Positions 50,972-59,453 of a stretch of 64,000 bases of DNA are shown here, piece by piece; the stretch's first letter is position 1; each line of letters opens with the position of its first letter. A model generated the notes under the pieces. That model ran no database searches and was not told where the DNA came from. It saw nothing but the letters and a program-made list of their open reading frames with translations. Made by a program: the position numbers and the translations under genes. The DNA is taken from positions 620,001 through 684,000 of the forward strand of contig NZ_MBTF01000001.1 in NCBI RefSeq assembly GCF_002013915.1, given 5' to 3'. This stretch comes from Mucilaginibacter pedocola (lineage in GTDB: Bacteria; Bacteroidota; Bacteroidia; Sphingobacteriales; Sphingobacteriaceae).

Positions 50972-51604
50972 TTAAAATAATTTTATTTGTTTCCTATCTG
51001 CTATGTCTGCTTTAGCCTGTTGCGCAGTTTTCCAATCCGCTTTACCTGCAAGTGCTTCGGTGTTTTTAAATGGTATGGTTTTATAAGGCTCCCATTTGCC
51101 GGAAGTGGTGCCGAAAGTTTCTCGCTGTAATACTTTTAGTTCGTGTATCCAAAAGGGCTCCAGCAGTTTTTTGTGGTGGAAGTGCGGCCACAGCTTTTTA
51201 AAGTCGACCTCGGGGATGTTTCGTACCACAGTGATGTGTGGCACTAACGCTTTTTTGATTTTCAGGTTTTTGCGTAACAGGGCAAACCAATCTTCCATGG
51301 CCGGTGTGCTGCGGATGTAGCCATAAATGGTATGTTTACCGTGCAGGTGCTCAAAGTATTTAAAGCCATCCAGGTGGAGCAATATGGGAGGCATTGCCTG
51401 CAATATATTTTCGACACGTTCAAAGGCAGTATCCATCATAAATGGCTTTTGCCGCTCTAACTGGTTAATAGTGATATGGGCGGGAGAGTTCATACCGCCA
51501 AATTCGCCAATGTGCTTTACCGAGGCCTTTTTATAGCGCGCTACCTCGTGCCTGATGTTCTCGGGCGGCGAAAGCAGGAAAAGGTAGTCGGCGTAGCCTG
51601 TCAT
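50972..51604 (-). CDS. 2'-5' RNA ligase/cyclic phosphodiesterase-like protein
   Basis: A 210-residue protein of the 2H phosphoesterase superfamily with two HxT motifs, PAHITINQ near residue 42 and PHITVVRN near residue 141. Bacterial relatives act on RNA 2',3'-cyclic ends. Its stop is two bases from the start of a frameshifted paralogue, and a third more divergent member is at 59684-60202. Confidence 0.85.
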   Translation of the reverse strand: MTGYADYLFLLSPPENIRHEVARYKKASVKHIGEFGGMNSPAHITINQLERQKPFMMDTAFERVENILQAMPPILLHLDGFKYFEHLHGKHTIYGYIRSTPAMEDWFALLRKNLKIKKALVPHITVVRNIPEVDFKKLWPHFHHKKLLEPFWIHELKVLQRETFGTTSGKWEPYKTIPFKNTEALAGKADWKTAQQAKADIADRKQIKLF

Positions 51605-51639
51605 TTTGTTTTTAGTTAAGGTGGCTCCTACGGAGCCGG

Positions 51640-51780
51640 AAAAATTGATATTATGTTTTCTATAAACACGGGGCTACGCTGTAGCCAAAACAAGAGCTGA
51701 CTATTAAATCTGCTTTGCGCATACGCTCCGGCAGGAGCACCGTGTTTGTAGAAAGTGCCAAGGCTGTAAAATGGCTGCAG
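51640..51780. repeat. Inverted repeat region, TCTATAAACACGGGG...CACCGTGTTTGTAGA
   Basis: TCTATAAACACGGGGCTACG and its partner AGCACCGTGTTTGTAGAAAG face each other across about 70 bases, with GCTCCTACGGAGCC and CTCCGGCAGGAGC palindromes inside. It occupies most of the gap between the ligase-like gene and DNA polymerase IV. Confidence 0.5.
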
Positions 51781-51861
51781 CGTAGCCTCCTTCAACCATA
51801 TTTATAACACAAAATTTGCTAATTATTTTAGCATTTCAAATTATATTTTCATATTTGTGAT

Positions 51862-53046
51862 ATGGATTCGCCAAGACATATCGTGCATATCGACCTCGAT
51901 TCGTTCTTCGTTTCGGTGGAACGTAAGTTCAATCCCGAACTTATTGGCAAGGCCGTTATAATAGGCGGTTCGGCGGACAGGGGCGTGGTATCATCCTGTA
52001 GTTACGAGGCACGGGCCTACGGCGTTCGGTCGGCAATGCCTACAAGGCAGGCATTAAAGCTATGCCCGCACGCTATTGTAATACACGGCACACACGGGCG
52101 TTACGGCGAGGCATCGCGCGAGGTTACCGAGATCATCCATAAATCGGTACCGCTCTATCAAAAAACGTCGGTCGACGAGTTTTACATAGATCTGTCGGGG
52201 ATGGAACGTTTCCATAACCCATATCAATTGGCAACCGACCTGCGGCAGCGCGTTATCCGCGAAACCGGGCTGCCCATTTCCTTTGGCATGGCGAGTAGCC
52301 GAACAGTTGCTAAAATGGCTACCAACCAGGCGAAACCCAATGGCCAATTGTGGGTGAAAGCAGGAGAGGAGAAAGATTTTTTGGCGCCGCTTAACATCCG
52401 CAAAATACCGGGAATGGGCGAGCACACCTGCCAAAAACTATATCAATATGGCATCGAAAAAATAGGCGACCTGCAAAAGGTAAACATCAAGTTTTTGCAG
52501 GCTGTATTTGGCAAGGCGGGTGCTTACATCTACAACAAAGCACATGGGATTGATGAAAGAGAAATAGTTGAACATACGGGCCGCAAATCAATCTCTACCG
52601 AAACTACCTTCCATAACGATGTGAAAGATATCCGCACGCTGGAAAATATGCTGGTAAGCATGACGGAGGAACTCGCCGGCAAATTGCGCCGTGAAAATAA
52701 AGTAAGCAGTTGCCTGGCCATAAAACTGCGCTACGCCAATTTTGAAACGCACACCCTGCAACAAAAAATACCGCTTACAGCAGCAGAACACATCCTTATA
52801 CCGGGTGTGAAAAACCTGCTTAAAAAAGCCTGGAACCAGCACCGGCCCATCAGGCTTATTGGTGTAAGGCTAAGTGACCTGTGTGCCGGCAGCTACCAGA
52901 TAAATTTGTTCGAAGATAACGAAGAACGTATTCGCCTTTACCAGGCCATGGATACCATAAACTTTAAATTTGGCGAGAAAACGGTTTGCCGGGCCGCCGG
53001 TATGGAAATAGGCGCGAGGACTTTTAACCCGTTTATGAAGGGCTAA
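51862..53046 (+). CDS. dinB: DNA polymerase IV
   Basis: A 394-residue Y-family translesion polymerase. The catalytic DLDSFFVSVE is at residues 11-20, then SYEARAYGVRSAMP, SVDEFYIDLSGME and the helix-hairpin-helix region IPGMGEHTCQKLYQYG. The little-finger domain follows. It bypasses DNA lesions. Confidence 0.95.
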   Translation: MDSPRHIVHIDLDSFFVSVERKFNPELIGKAVIIGGSADRGVVSSCSYEARAYGVRSAMPTRQALKLCPHAIVIHGTHGRYGEASREVTEIIHKSVPLYQKTSVDEFYIDLSGMERFHNPYQLATDLRQRVIRETGLPISFGMASSRTVAKMATNQAKPNGQLWVKAGEEKDFLAPLNIRKIPGMGEHTCQKLYQYGIEKIGDLQKVNIKFLQAVFGKAGAYIYNKAHGIDEREIVEHTGRKSISTETTFHNDVKDIRTLENMLVSMTEELAGKLRRENKVSSCLAIKLRYANFETHTLQQKIPLTAAEHILIPGVKNLLKKAWNQHRPIRLIGVRLSDLCAGSYQINLFEDNEERIRLYQAMDTINFKFGEKTVCRAAGMEIGARTFNPFMKG

Positions 53047-53083
53047 TGAGTTGAGGTGTGTATGCTAAAGCTTATAATTGCGT

Positions 53084-53686
53084 TTAACCCTTCATATACC
53101 CCGCAATATCGCGCTCGTTTTGGTCGGCAGAGTTAGTAAACGACTTGATGATATTCTCCCTTTCCAGCTCGCTGCGGTTTTGGCTGAGTTTCTTTTTACC
53201 CTGCAAGTCGGTTACTTCAATCTCGAAAGCCACGATGCCATTCATCATCTTAAACTTATAATCATCAGGCAATTGCGCCCATTGTTTTAAGTAAGCGGCT
53301 TCGTAAAAACCTATCATTTTTTCCAACAATTTGGCAACTTCGGCCTTGTCATCTATCAGTGTGGCTTTACCATAGGCATGCACAGCAAGATAATTCCAGG
53401 TGGGTACGTTAAGGGCTTTTTCGTAATGTGCGGGGGAGATGTAGGCGTGCGGCTCCGTAAATATCACCAGCGATGTTTGGTTGAATATCGCGCTTGCCTG
53501 CGGATTGGCTTTTGCGAAATGCGATACCAGCATTAACTTATCGCCCCTTTGCTCAACTATAAAAGGCAGGTGCGTAGCCTCGGGTACGCCATTAATATTG
53601 GTAACAATAGTGGCGAAGCTATACTTTTGCATAAAGCTGATAACTTCATCATTATCTGTTAGTTGAAAATACTTTGGCGTATACAT
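53084..53686 (-). CDS. FMN-binding negative transcriptional regulator, PaiB family
   Basis: The start at 53686 (MYTPKYFQLT) is chosen because the PaiB family begins this way. A 200-residue split-barrel flavin-binding protein with LPFIVEQRGDKLMLVSHFAKANPQ and TWNYLAVHAYGKATLI. Related PaiB proteins repress protease and sporulation genes; some bind FMN. It lies downstream of the arginine genes. Confidence 0.85.
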   Translation of the reverse strand: MYTPKYFQLTDNDEVISFMQKYSFATIVTNINGVPEATHLPFIVEQRGDKLMLVSHFAKANPQASAIFNQTSLVIFTEPHAYISPAHYEKALNVPTWNYLAVHAYGKATLIDDKAEVAKLLEKMIGFYEAAYLKQWAQLPDDYKFKMMNGIVAFEIEVTDLQGKKKLSQNRSELERENIIKSFTNSADQNERDIAGYMKG

Positions 53687-53744
53687 AAAGCGCAGAGTCA
53701 AGAAGTTAGAATCAAGAAACAAGACATTAAAACTACGCGCTTTG

Positions 53745-54692
53745 TTACAATGCTTCCAGCATTTGTTTTAGCACGGCTTGTGCTGCCCAAACGCGGTTAC
53801 CGGCCTCGTGTATCACTACTGATCTGTCGCTGTCCAGTATCTCCGAAGAAAGCTCCAGATCGCGCCTTACGGGCAGGCAGTGCATTACTTTGGCGTTCGG
53901 TGCATCTTTCAGCTTGTCGAAAGTTAGCATCCAATCTTCGTTGCCGGGTAGTACTTTACCATAGGGCTCGTAGGCGCTCCAGTTTTTTACGTAGATGAAA
54001 TCCGCGTCCTTTAACGCTTCATCCTGATCGTGTGTGATGGTAGCACCTTGCGTAAACTCTTCAGAAAGCTCGTATCCTGCCGGTTGAGCAATCACAAAGT
54101 CTACGTCACCCTTGCACATCCATTCGGCAAAAGAGTTGGGTACAGCCTGCGGCAGAGGCTTTATATGCGGCGCCCAGGTGAGTACTACCTTAGGGCGTGC
54201 TTTTGTTTTTAGTTCTTCAATGGTCACCAGGTCGGCAAGGCTTTGCAGAGGGTGGCGCGTAGCCGATTCGAGGCTTACGATAGGCACTTTACAAAACTCA
54301 ACGAATTTGTTGAATATCAATTCGCTATAGTCTTCATCGCGGTTCTTCAAGCCCGGGAACGAGCGCACACCGATGATGTCCGAATATTCGCCCATAACGG
54401 CGGCTGCTTCGCGGATGTGTTCTACGGTAGTACCGTTCATTACCACGCCATCGTTTAGTTCAAGCGCCCAGCCTTCTTTATCAATGTTGAGCACAATTAC
54501 GTTCATGCCCAAATTTTGCCCGGCCTTTTGGGTGCTAATGCGGGTACGCAAGCTTGGATTTAAAAAAACGAGGCACAGGGTTTTATTCTCGCCCAAATGC
54601 TTGTGCGCAAAAGGAGTTTGTTTTAGCGTTAATGCCTCGGCAACCAGCGCCGCAACATCCGTAACATCATTAACAGAAGTAAATAATTTCAT
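53745..54692 (-). CDS. argF': N-acyl-L-ornithine carbamoyltransferase (ArgF'-type)
   Basis: A 315-residue transcarbamylase. The carbamoyl-phosphate motif is SLRTRIS near residue 51, followed by the aspartate/ornithine-loop region GVRSFPGLKNRDEDYSE and the HCLPVRRDLELSSEILDSDRS C-terminal motif. In Bacteroidota this position is filled by an N-succinyl- or N-acetylornithine-specific enzyme instead of ordinary OTC; the acyl group cannot be read here. It closes the arginine operon. Confidence 0.88.
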   Translation of the reverse strand: MKLFTSVNDVTDVAALVAEALTLKQTPFAHKHLGENKTLCLVFLNPSLRTRISTQKAGQNLGMNVIVLNIDKEGWALELNDGVVMNGTTVEHIREAAAVMGEYSDIIGVRSFPGLKNRDEDYSELIFNKFVEFCKVPIVSLESATRHPLQSLADLVTIEELKTKARPKVVLTWAPHIKPLPQAVPNSFAEWMCKGDVDFVIAQPAGYELSEEFTQGATITHDQDEALKDADFIYVKNWSAYEPYGKVLPGNEDWMLTFDKLKDAPNAKVMHCLPVRRDLELSSEILDSDRSVVIHEAGNRVWAAQAVLKQMLEAL

Positions 54693-54748
54693 GGCCTCGT
54701 TTTTTCCCCTGTCCCGCCATGTAGCGGGGTAGAGTTCGTATTTTTATG

Positions 54749-55879
54749 TTATGAATTTTTTAAAGTAGTATCAAATGCTTGCAGGAATTTATCGGCATAA
54801 GCTTTTGTTAAGTTAAGTGCCGGTAAAAGCCTCACTACGTTCGGTTTTGCTTCGCCGGTAAATATCTGGTGCTTAAACAGCAGGTCCTTTTTTACGTTAG
54901 ATAATTCGGCAGGCAGGTCGATGCCTATCATCAGGCCCCGGCCACGTACTTCGGTAACCTTGTCGAACTTTTTCAGTTCGCTGATCAGGTATTCGCCTAC
55001 TTCGGCAGCGTTCGCCATCAGGTTATCCTGCTCAATGGTTTCCAATACCGCTAAAGCGGCAGCGCAAGCCAAATGGTTACCGCCAAAAGTGGTGCCCAGT
55101 TCGCCGTACCATGGTTTTATTTTTGGCGATATGCTAATGGCACCTACCGGGAAGCCATTGCCCATGCCTTTTGCCATGGAGTAGATATCGGCATCGATAC
55201 CCGCAAAATCGTGCGAGTAGAATTTACCGGTACGCCCGTAACCACATTGTACGCTATCTGCAATAAACACTGCATTGTGCTCATCACATAACGTACGTAT
55301 TTTTTGCAGGAAAAGGATGGGAGCCACCTGTATACCCCCCACCCCCTGTATACCTTCGATGATCACTGAAGATATTTCGTTATCGGCAAATGCCTGCTCT
55401 AACGCAGCTTCGTCCGCCCATGGCAGAAAAATAGCGTTCTCTGTTTCGTTTACCGGCGCTACGATCTTAGGGTTATCGGTAACCGCAACTGCCAGCGACG
55501 TACGCCCGTGAAAAGCATTTTTAAAGGCGATAACCTTCTTTTTGCCATTGTAGAACGATGCCAGCTTCAGCGCGTTCTCGTTGGCCTCGGCACCCGAGTT
55601 GCACAGGAAAAGCTGGTAGTCTTCTTTACCAGATACCTGGCCCAGTTTTTCAGCCAGTTGTTTTTGCAGGGGAATCTCTATAGAATTGGAGTAAAAACCT
55701 ATCTGATGCAATTGGTCTTCTAAACGCTTTACGTAATGCGGATGGGTGTGCCCGATAGAGATTACTGCGTGGCCGCCATAAAGGTCGAGGTATTCGGTGC
55801 CTTTGTCGTCATACACAAGGCTGCCAATGCCTTTAACAATATTGATTGGATTGATTGGATATACGTCGAATAAATTCAT
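54749..55879 (-). CDS. argD: Acyl-ornithine aminotransferase
   Basis: A PLP aminotransferase of 376 residues counted from the ATG at 55879 (MNLFDVYPINP); a longer frame would need a TTG inside a repeat. Motifs: LCNSGAEANENALKLA, NAFHGRTSLAVAVT and the PLP Lys in YSMAKGMGNGFPVGA. It makes N-acyl-ornithine from N-acyl-glutamate semialdehyde. Its ATG is two bases from the end of the palindromic element at 55882-55957. Confidence 0.95.
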   Translation of the reverse strand: MNLFDVYPINPINIVKGIGSLVYDDKGTEYLDLYGGHAVISIGHTHPHYVKRLEDQLHQIGFYSNSIEIPLQKQLAEKLGQVSGKEDYQLFLCNSGAEANENALKLASFYNGKKKVIAFKNAFHGRTSLAVAVTDNPKIVAPVNETENAIFLPWADEAALEQAFADNEISSVIIEGIQGVGGIQVAPILFLQKIRTLCDEHNAVFIADSVQCGYGRTGKFYSHDFAGIDADIYSMAKGMGNGFPVGAISISPKIKPWYGELGTTFGGNHLACAAALAVLETIEQDNLMANAAEVGEYLISELKKFDKVTEVRGRGLMIGIDLPAELSNVKKDLLFKHQIFTGEAKPNVVRLLPALNLTKAYADKFLQAFDTTLKNS

Positions 55880-55881
55880 AT

Positions 55882-55957
55882 GCCCCAAACCCCTAAAGGG
55901 GCTTTTAAAAGTTAAAAATTTTGTTAATTCTGCTCCCCCTTTAGGGGGCTGGGGGGC
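55882..55957 (-). repeat. Paired palindromic element between argC and argD
   Basis: Read on the minus strand it begins GCCCCCCAGCCCCCTAAAGG and ends CCCCTTTAGGGGTTTGGGGC, followed by ATATG, the argD start. The preceding TAG stop of argC shares the element's first base. The architecture equals that at 13833-13926 upstream of trpD. Confidence 0.8.
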
Positions 55958-57015
55958 TAAAAAGCTACCCCCTTAAGTCGTAATCCTGCGCGCTCATCCA
56001 GTCCAAACATCAGGTTCATGTTCTGAACCGCCTGGCCCGAGGCGCCTTTCAATAAATTATCCATAATACTGATAATGAATATCTTATTATCATGTTTCTT
56101 CACCTGCACAAAGCATTTATTAGTGTTCACTATCTGTTTCAGGTCGATATCCTTGCTGGTAACATGCGTGAAAGCGTGGCCAGCGTAATAGTGTTTGTAA
56201 AGTTGCAAAGCTTCCGCTTCCGACAGGTCGCTTTCGGTGTAAATAGAAGCAATGATACCGCGGGTAAAGTGGCCACGGTAAGGCACAAAGTTTACGGCCT
56301 CGGCAAAAGCGGGCTGCAATTGCCTAAGCGATTGGCCTATCTCGTTCAAGTGCTGATGGCTAAATGCCTTGTAAACAGATAGGTTATCGTTCCTCCAGGT
56401 GAAGTGCGTGGTAGGCGATAAGCTTTGCCCCGCACCGGTAGAACCTGTAGTAGCGGTAATGTGTACCTCATGAGTAAGCAAACCTTTGCTTGCCAACGGC
56501 AACAGGCCCAGTTGCAAGCAGGTAGCAAAGCAACCCGGATTAGCAATATTATCAGCGGTTTTAATAGCCTCTCTATTTAGCTCAGGCAAACCGTAGACGA
56601 AGTTCTTAGTCTTAAGTTTTGAGTTCTGAGTCAGGCGGAAGTCTTGGCTCAGGTCTATAACCTTTACGCTATCAGGTATTTCATTAGCCTCTAAAAACTT
56701 TTTGGCATCGCCGTGGCCAACGCAAAGAAACATTACGTCGATAGCGTTAGACAATTCCGAAGCAAATTGCAGGTCGGTATCGCCAAACAAGTCGGTATGT
56801 ACTTCGTATACGTGTTTACCCGCGCTGCTGGTGCTATGCACAAATACGATATCCACGTTGGGGTGGTTGATGAGTATCCGCAGCATTTCGCCGCCGGTAT
56901 AGCCCGCACCGCCAACAATACCTACCCTGATGGTATCTCCGGCCCCCCGGCCCCCTGAAGGGGGAGTAGAAGTTGAATTATTTTGATCTATATTTTCAAT
57001 ACTCATGATATTCAA
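55957..57015 (-). CDS. argC: N-acyl-gamma-glutamyl-phosphate reductase with extended N-terminus
   Basis: A 352-residue reductase. The NADP motif VGIVGGAGYTGGEML begins at residue 32, the catalytic Cys is in NPGCFATCLQLGLLPL near residue 159, and TGSTGAGQSL and HQHLNEIG are present. The first 31 residues (MNIMSIENIDQ...TPPSGGRGAGD) are not family-like: residues 19-25 come from a palindromic repeat whose other arm lies outside the gene. A second insertion (TQNSKLKTKN) follows SQDFRL. These oddities may be tolerated insertions. Confidence 0.92.
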   Translation of the reverse strand: MNIMSIENIDQNNSTSTPPSGGRGAGDTIRVGIVGGAGYTGGEMLRILINHPNVDIVFVHSTSSAGKHVYEVHTDLFGDTDLQFASELSNAIDVMFLCVGHGDAKKFLEANEIPDSVKVIDLSQDFRLTQNSKLKTKNFVYGLPELNREAIKTADNIANPGCFATCLQLGLLPLASKGLLTHEVHITATTGSTGAGQSLSPTTHFTWRNDNLSVYKAFSHQHLNEIGQSLRQLQPAFAEAVNFVPYRGHFTRGIIASIYTESDLSEAEALQLYKHYYAGHAFTHVTSKDIDLKQIVNTNKCFVQVKKHDNKIFIISIMDNLLKGASGQAVQNMNLMFGLDERAGLRLKGVAF

Positions 57016-57047
57016 GTTATTGTTCCCCCTTCAGGGGGTTAGGGGGC
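56941..57047 (-). repeat. Paired palindromic element spanning the argC start
   Basis: The arms are CCCCCTGAAGGGGGA (56951-56965) and TTCCCCCTTCAGGGGG (57023-57038), facing each other about 55 bases apart. The argC ATG at 57013-57015 lies between them and the left arm is translated as part of ArgC. The outer end forms the cupin gene's TAG stop. Confidence 0.8.
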
Positions 57048-57397
57048 TATACGTTAACCCTATCCTGTTTTGTAGATGGTGCAGAGTATAAAATAAATTC
57101 CAAGTCCGAGCTTTCTTTGTTTGCAATGAAATGCTTTTGACCGGGTTTTATCTCGATGCCCTGCTCTGGTTTTAAAACATAAGTTTCGCCGTCGATGTTG
57201 AATGTTGCCCTGCCTTTCAGTATGAAAAAGAATTGCGAGGCACTTTCGTGATAGTGCAGCTGTTCGGCAGTATCGGGCGGCATTAGTTCCTGTTTTATCG
57301 ATAGCGCGTCGGTATCCACGTAGTTCCAGCCGTAGCAATCGTCGCCCCAGCGGTAGTGGCTCAAACATTCGCTCCGCGAAAAAACGGGATTACTCAT
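57047..57397 (-). CDS. Cupin domain protein within the arginine operon
   Basis: A 116-residue single cupin domain with LHYHESASQFFFILKGRATFN (residues 42-62) and GIEIKPGQKHFI, which fit the two cupin motifs. His/Glu residues are in place to bind a metal. Its start overlaps the argG stop by 8 bases, so it is translated with ArgG. A regulator or minor enzyme for an arginine precursor is possible, but nothing direct supports it. Confidence 0.8.
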   Translation of the reverse strand: MSNPVFSRSECLSHYRWGDDCYGWNYVDTDALSIKQELMPPDTAEQLHYHESASQFFFILKGRATFNIDGETYVLKPEQGIEIKPGQKHFIANKESSDLEFILYSAPSTKQDRVNV

Positions 57398-58589
57398 TGC
57401 TGCCGTTCACTTTATGATATATCATCACCTGGTTGCCGAATATCTTCGAGAAGCCTTTTACATCTTCGCCGCTCCATGCGTTGTTCATTTCGCCGTAGCT
57501 GCCAAATTTGTTCGACATCAAATCATGATCCGATTCGATACCCACTACCTGGAAACGGTATGGGTTAAGCTGAACGAACACTTTACCGCTAACCTGTTTC
57601 TGCGTATCGGTCAAAAAGGCCTCGATGTTGCGCATAATAGGGTCGTGGAACTGCCCTTCGTGCAACCAGTTACCGTAGAACATCGATAGCTGGTCTTTCC
57701 ACGATAATTGCCATTTGGTCAATACGTGTTTTTCAAGCGTGTGGTGTGCTTTGATGATGATCATTGGGGCAGCCGCCTCAAAACCAACACGGCCTTTAAT
57801 GCCTATGATAGTATCACCAACGTGTATATCGCGGCCTACGCCGTAGGGCTGTGCAATGGCCTGCAATGCCTGAATGGCTTTGGCAGGGTGATCGTATTTT
57901 TCACCATCGATAGCAACCAGTTCGCCTTGTTCAAAAACAAGCTCCAGGTCGCGGGTGCCGGTTTCGGTAACTTGGGTTGGCCAAGCATCTTCGGGTAAAC
58001 CAAGGTGCGATGTAAGGGTTTCTTTACCACCTACCGACGTACCCCAAATACCTTTATTGATAGAGTACTTCGCTTTCTCGAAGTTCATCTCTACACCGTG
58101 TTTCTTCAGGTATTCGATCTCCTCTTCGCGGCTCAGTTTCAAGTCGCGAATAGGCGTGATGATCTGCACATCCGGTACCAGGATATTGAATATCATGTCG
58201 AAACGAACCTGGTCGTTACCGGCGCCGGTGCTGCCGTGAGCAACAAATTCGGCACCGATCTCTTTGGCATAGTTAGCAATAGCAGTTGCCTGGCTTACAC
58301 GCTCGGCACTAACCGATAACGGGTAAGTGTTATTCTTCAATACGTTTCCGTAGATGAGGAAACGCACGCAAGTGTTATAGAAGTTCTCAGTTTCGTCAAC
58401 CACGTGGTGGCTGGTTACGCCCATTTGGTAAGCGCGTTGCTCAACGCCTTTCAGCTCTTCATCGCTAAAACCGCCGGTGTTCACAATTACCGAGTGTACT
58501 TCGTAACCCAGATCGCGGGTTAAATAAATGCAGCAAAATGAGGTATCTAAACCGCCGCTGTATGCTAAAACTACTTTTTTCTTTGCCAT
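57390..58589 (-). CDS. argG: Argininosuccinate synthase
   Basis: A 399-residue ATP-dependent ligase joining citrulline to aspartate. Motifs: AYSGGLDTSFC (residues 9-19), the HGSTGAGNDQVRFD segment near residue 118, and SINKGIWGTSVGG near residue 182. Length is normal. It is the second gene of the operon, 97 bases after the GNAT gene across an inverted repeat. Confidence 0.96.
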   Translation of the reverse strand: MAKKKVVLAYSGGLDTSFCCIYLTRDLGYEVHSVIVNTGGFSDEELKGVEQRAYQMGVTSHHVVDETENFYNTCVRFLIYGNVLKNNTYPLSVSAERVSQATAIANYAKEIGAEFVAHGSTGAGNDQVRFDMIFNILVPDVQIITPIRDLKLSREEEIEYLKKHGVEMNFEKAKYSINKGIWGTSVGGKETLTSHLGLPEDAWPTQVTETGTRDLELVFEQGELVAIDGEKYDHPAKAIQALQAIAQPYGVGRDIHVGDTIIGIKGRVGFEAAAPMIIIKAHHTLEKHVLTKWQLSWKDQLSMFYGNWLHEGQFHDPIMRNIEAFLTDTQKQVSGKVFVQLNPYRFQVVGIESDHDLMSNKFGSYGEMNNAWSGEDVKGFSKIFGNQVMIYHKVNGSNE

Positions 58590-58617
58590 TTTTTATTGTG
58601 TATCGGGTAAAAGACGG

Positions 58618-58671
58618 GAAGTATCGCGTCTCTACGTGTCGTTTATTTTAATTGCAGAGACGCGATACTTC
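58618..58671. repeat. Inverted repeat GAAGTATCGCGTCTCT between GNAT and argG
   Basis: GAAGTATCGCGTCTCT (58618-58633) and its exact complement (58656-58671) enclose 22 bases; GCGTCTCC repeats once more outside. It folds into a strong hairpin within the operon and could set the relative expression of the first gene and the rest. Confidence 0.7.
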
Positions 58672-58686
58672 GCGTCTCCTATAACG

Positions 58687-59340
58687 TTAATGGAACGCGA
58701 TAACGTGCTCGAGTCGCTTTTTAATAGCCGCCTCAATTCGCTCTAATAGCGTCGCTTTGTGCGTTATCTTCTTCATTTTCTCTTCGTACTGTTTCTGCAC
58801 TTCGGCCGGATCGAACAGCATGGCGGTGCACATGCAATTTTTGCGGCCTTTAGCGGTAAGGATGTCGAAGTTTACGCAGCTGGTGCAGCCTTTCCAGAAG
58901 GCCTCGTCCTGTGTCAGTTCCGAATAGGTCACCGGTTCGTAGCCCAATTCAGAGTTTATCTTCATCACGGCAAGGCCCGTAGTTAAACCGAATATTTTTG
59001 CATCGGGATATTTTTGGCGCGATAACTGGAATATTTTATGCTTAATAGCTTTGGCTAAACCCGCCTTGCGGTAAATAGGGTTTACAATAAGGCCCGAGTT
59101 GGCCACAAAGTCGCCGTGGCTCCAGGTTTCTATATAGCAAAAGCCTGCCCAGGTGCCGTCTTTATGCAAAGCGATAACCGCTTTGCCTTCCAGCATTTTA
59201 TTGGCAACATATTCGGGCGAGCGCTGGGCAATGCCGGTGCCGCGCGCTTTAGCAGATTCTGCCATTTCCTCACATATCATGGCTGCAAAATCTGCATGTT
59301 GTGCAGTAGCTACCTGTATGTCAAAATCTTGTATGGTCAT
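58687..59340 (-). CDS. GNAT acetyltransferase, candidate first enzyme of arginine synthesis
   Basis: A 217-residue acetyltransferase with the acetyl-CoA loop IVNPIYRKAGLAKAIKHKIF and a C-terminal Cys cluster KGCTSCVNFDILTAKGRKNCMCTAM (residues about 150-175). Its position as the first gene upstream of argG suggests it supplies N-acyl-glutamate in place of a classical ArgA or ArgJ. The four-Cys cluster may bind a metal. The role is inference from genomic context. Confidence 0.75.
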   Translation of the reverse strand: MTIQDFDIQVATAQHADFAAMICEEMAESAKARGTGIAQRSPEYVANKMLEGKAVIALHKDGTWAGFCYIETWSHGDFVANSGLIVNPIYRKAGLAKAIKHKIFQLSRQKYPDAKIFGLTTGLAVMKINSELGYEPVTYSELTQDEAFWKGCTSCVNFDILTAKGRKNCMCTAMLFDPAEVQKQYEEKMKKITHKATLLERIEAAIKKRLEHVIAFH

Positions 59341-59362
59341 TATAGTAGAAAAATTACCGTTA

Positions 59363-59391
59363 AATTATTGGCGGTTAAGCCATTAATAATT
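59363..59391 (-). other. Hairpin in the arginine operon leader
   Basis: AATTATT/AATAATT and GGC/GCC with a six-base loop and a 3-base bulge give a 10-bp stem 24 bases before the GNAT start. It is followed on the minus strand by TTTAACGGTAATTTTT. It may be an attenuator or just a leader hairpin. Confidence 0.4.
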
Positions 59392-59453
59392 AGAGTGGGT
59401 TTGGGTAAAGAAGTTTAAAGGCTCCTTTGAGGGCGCGGGAACTAAAACCTAAT

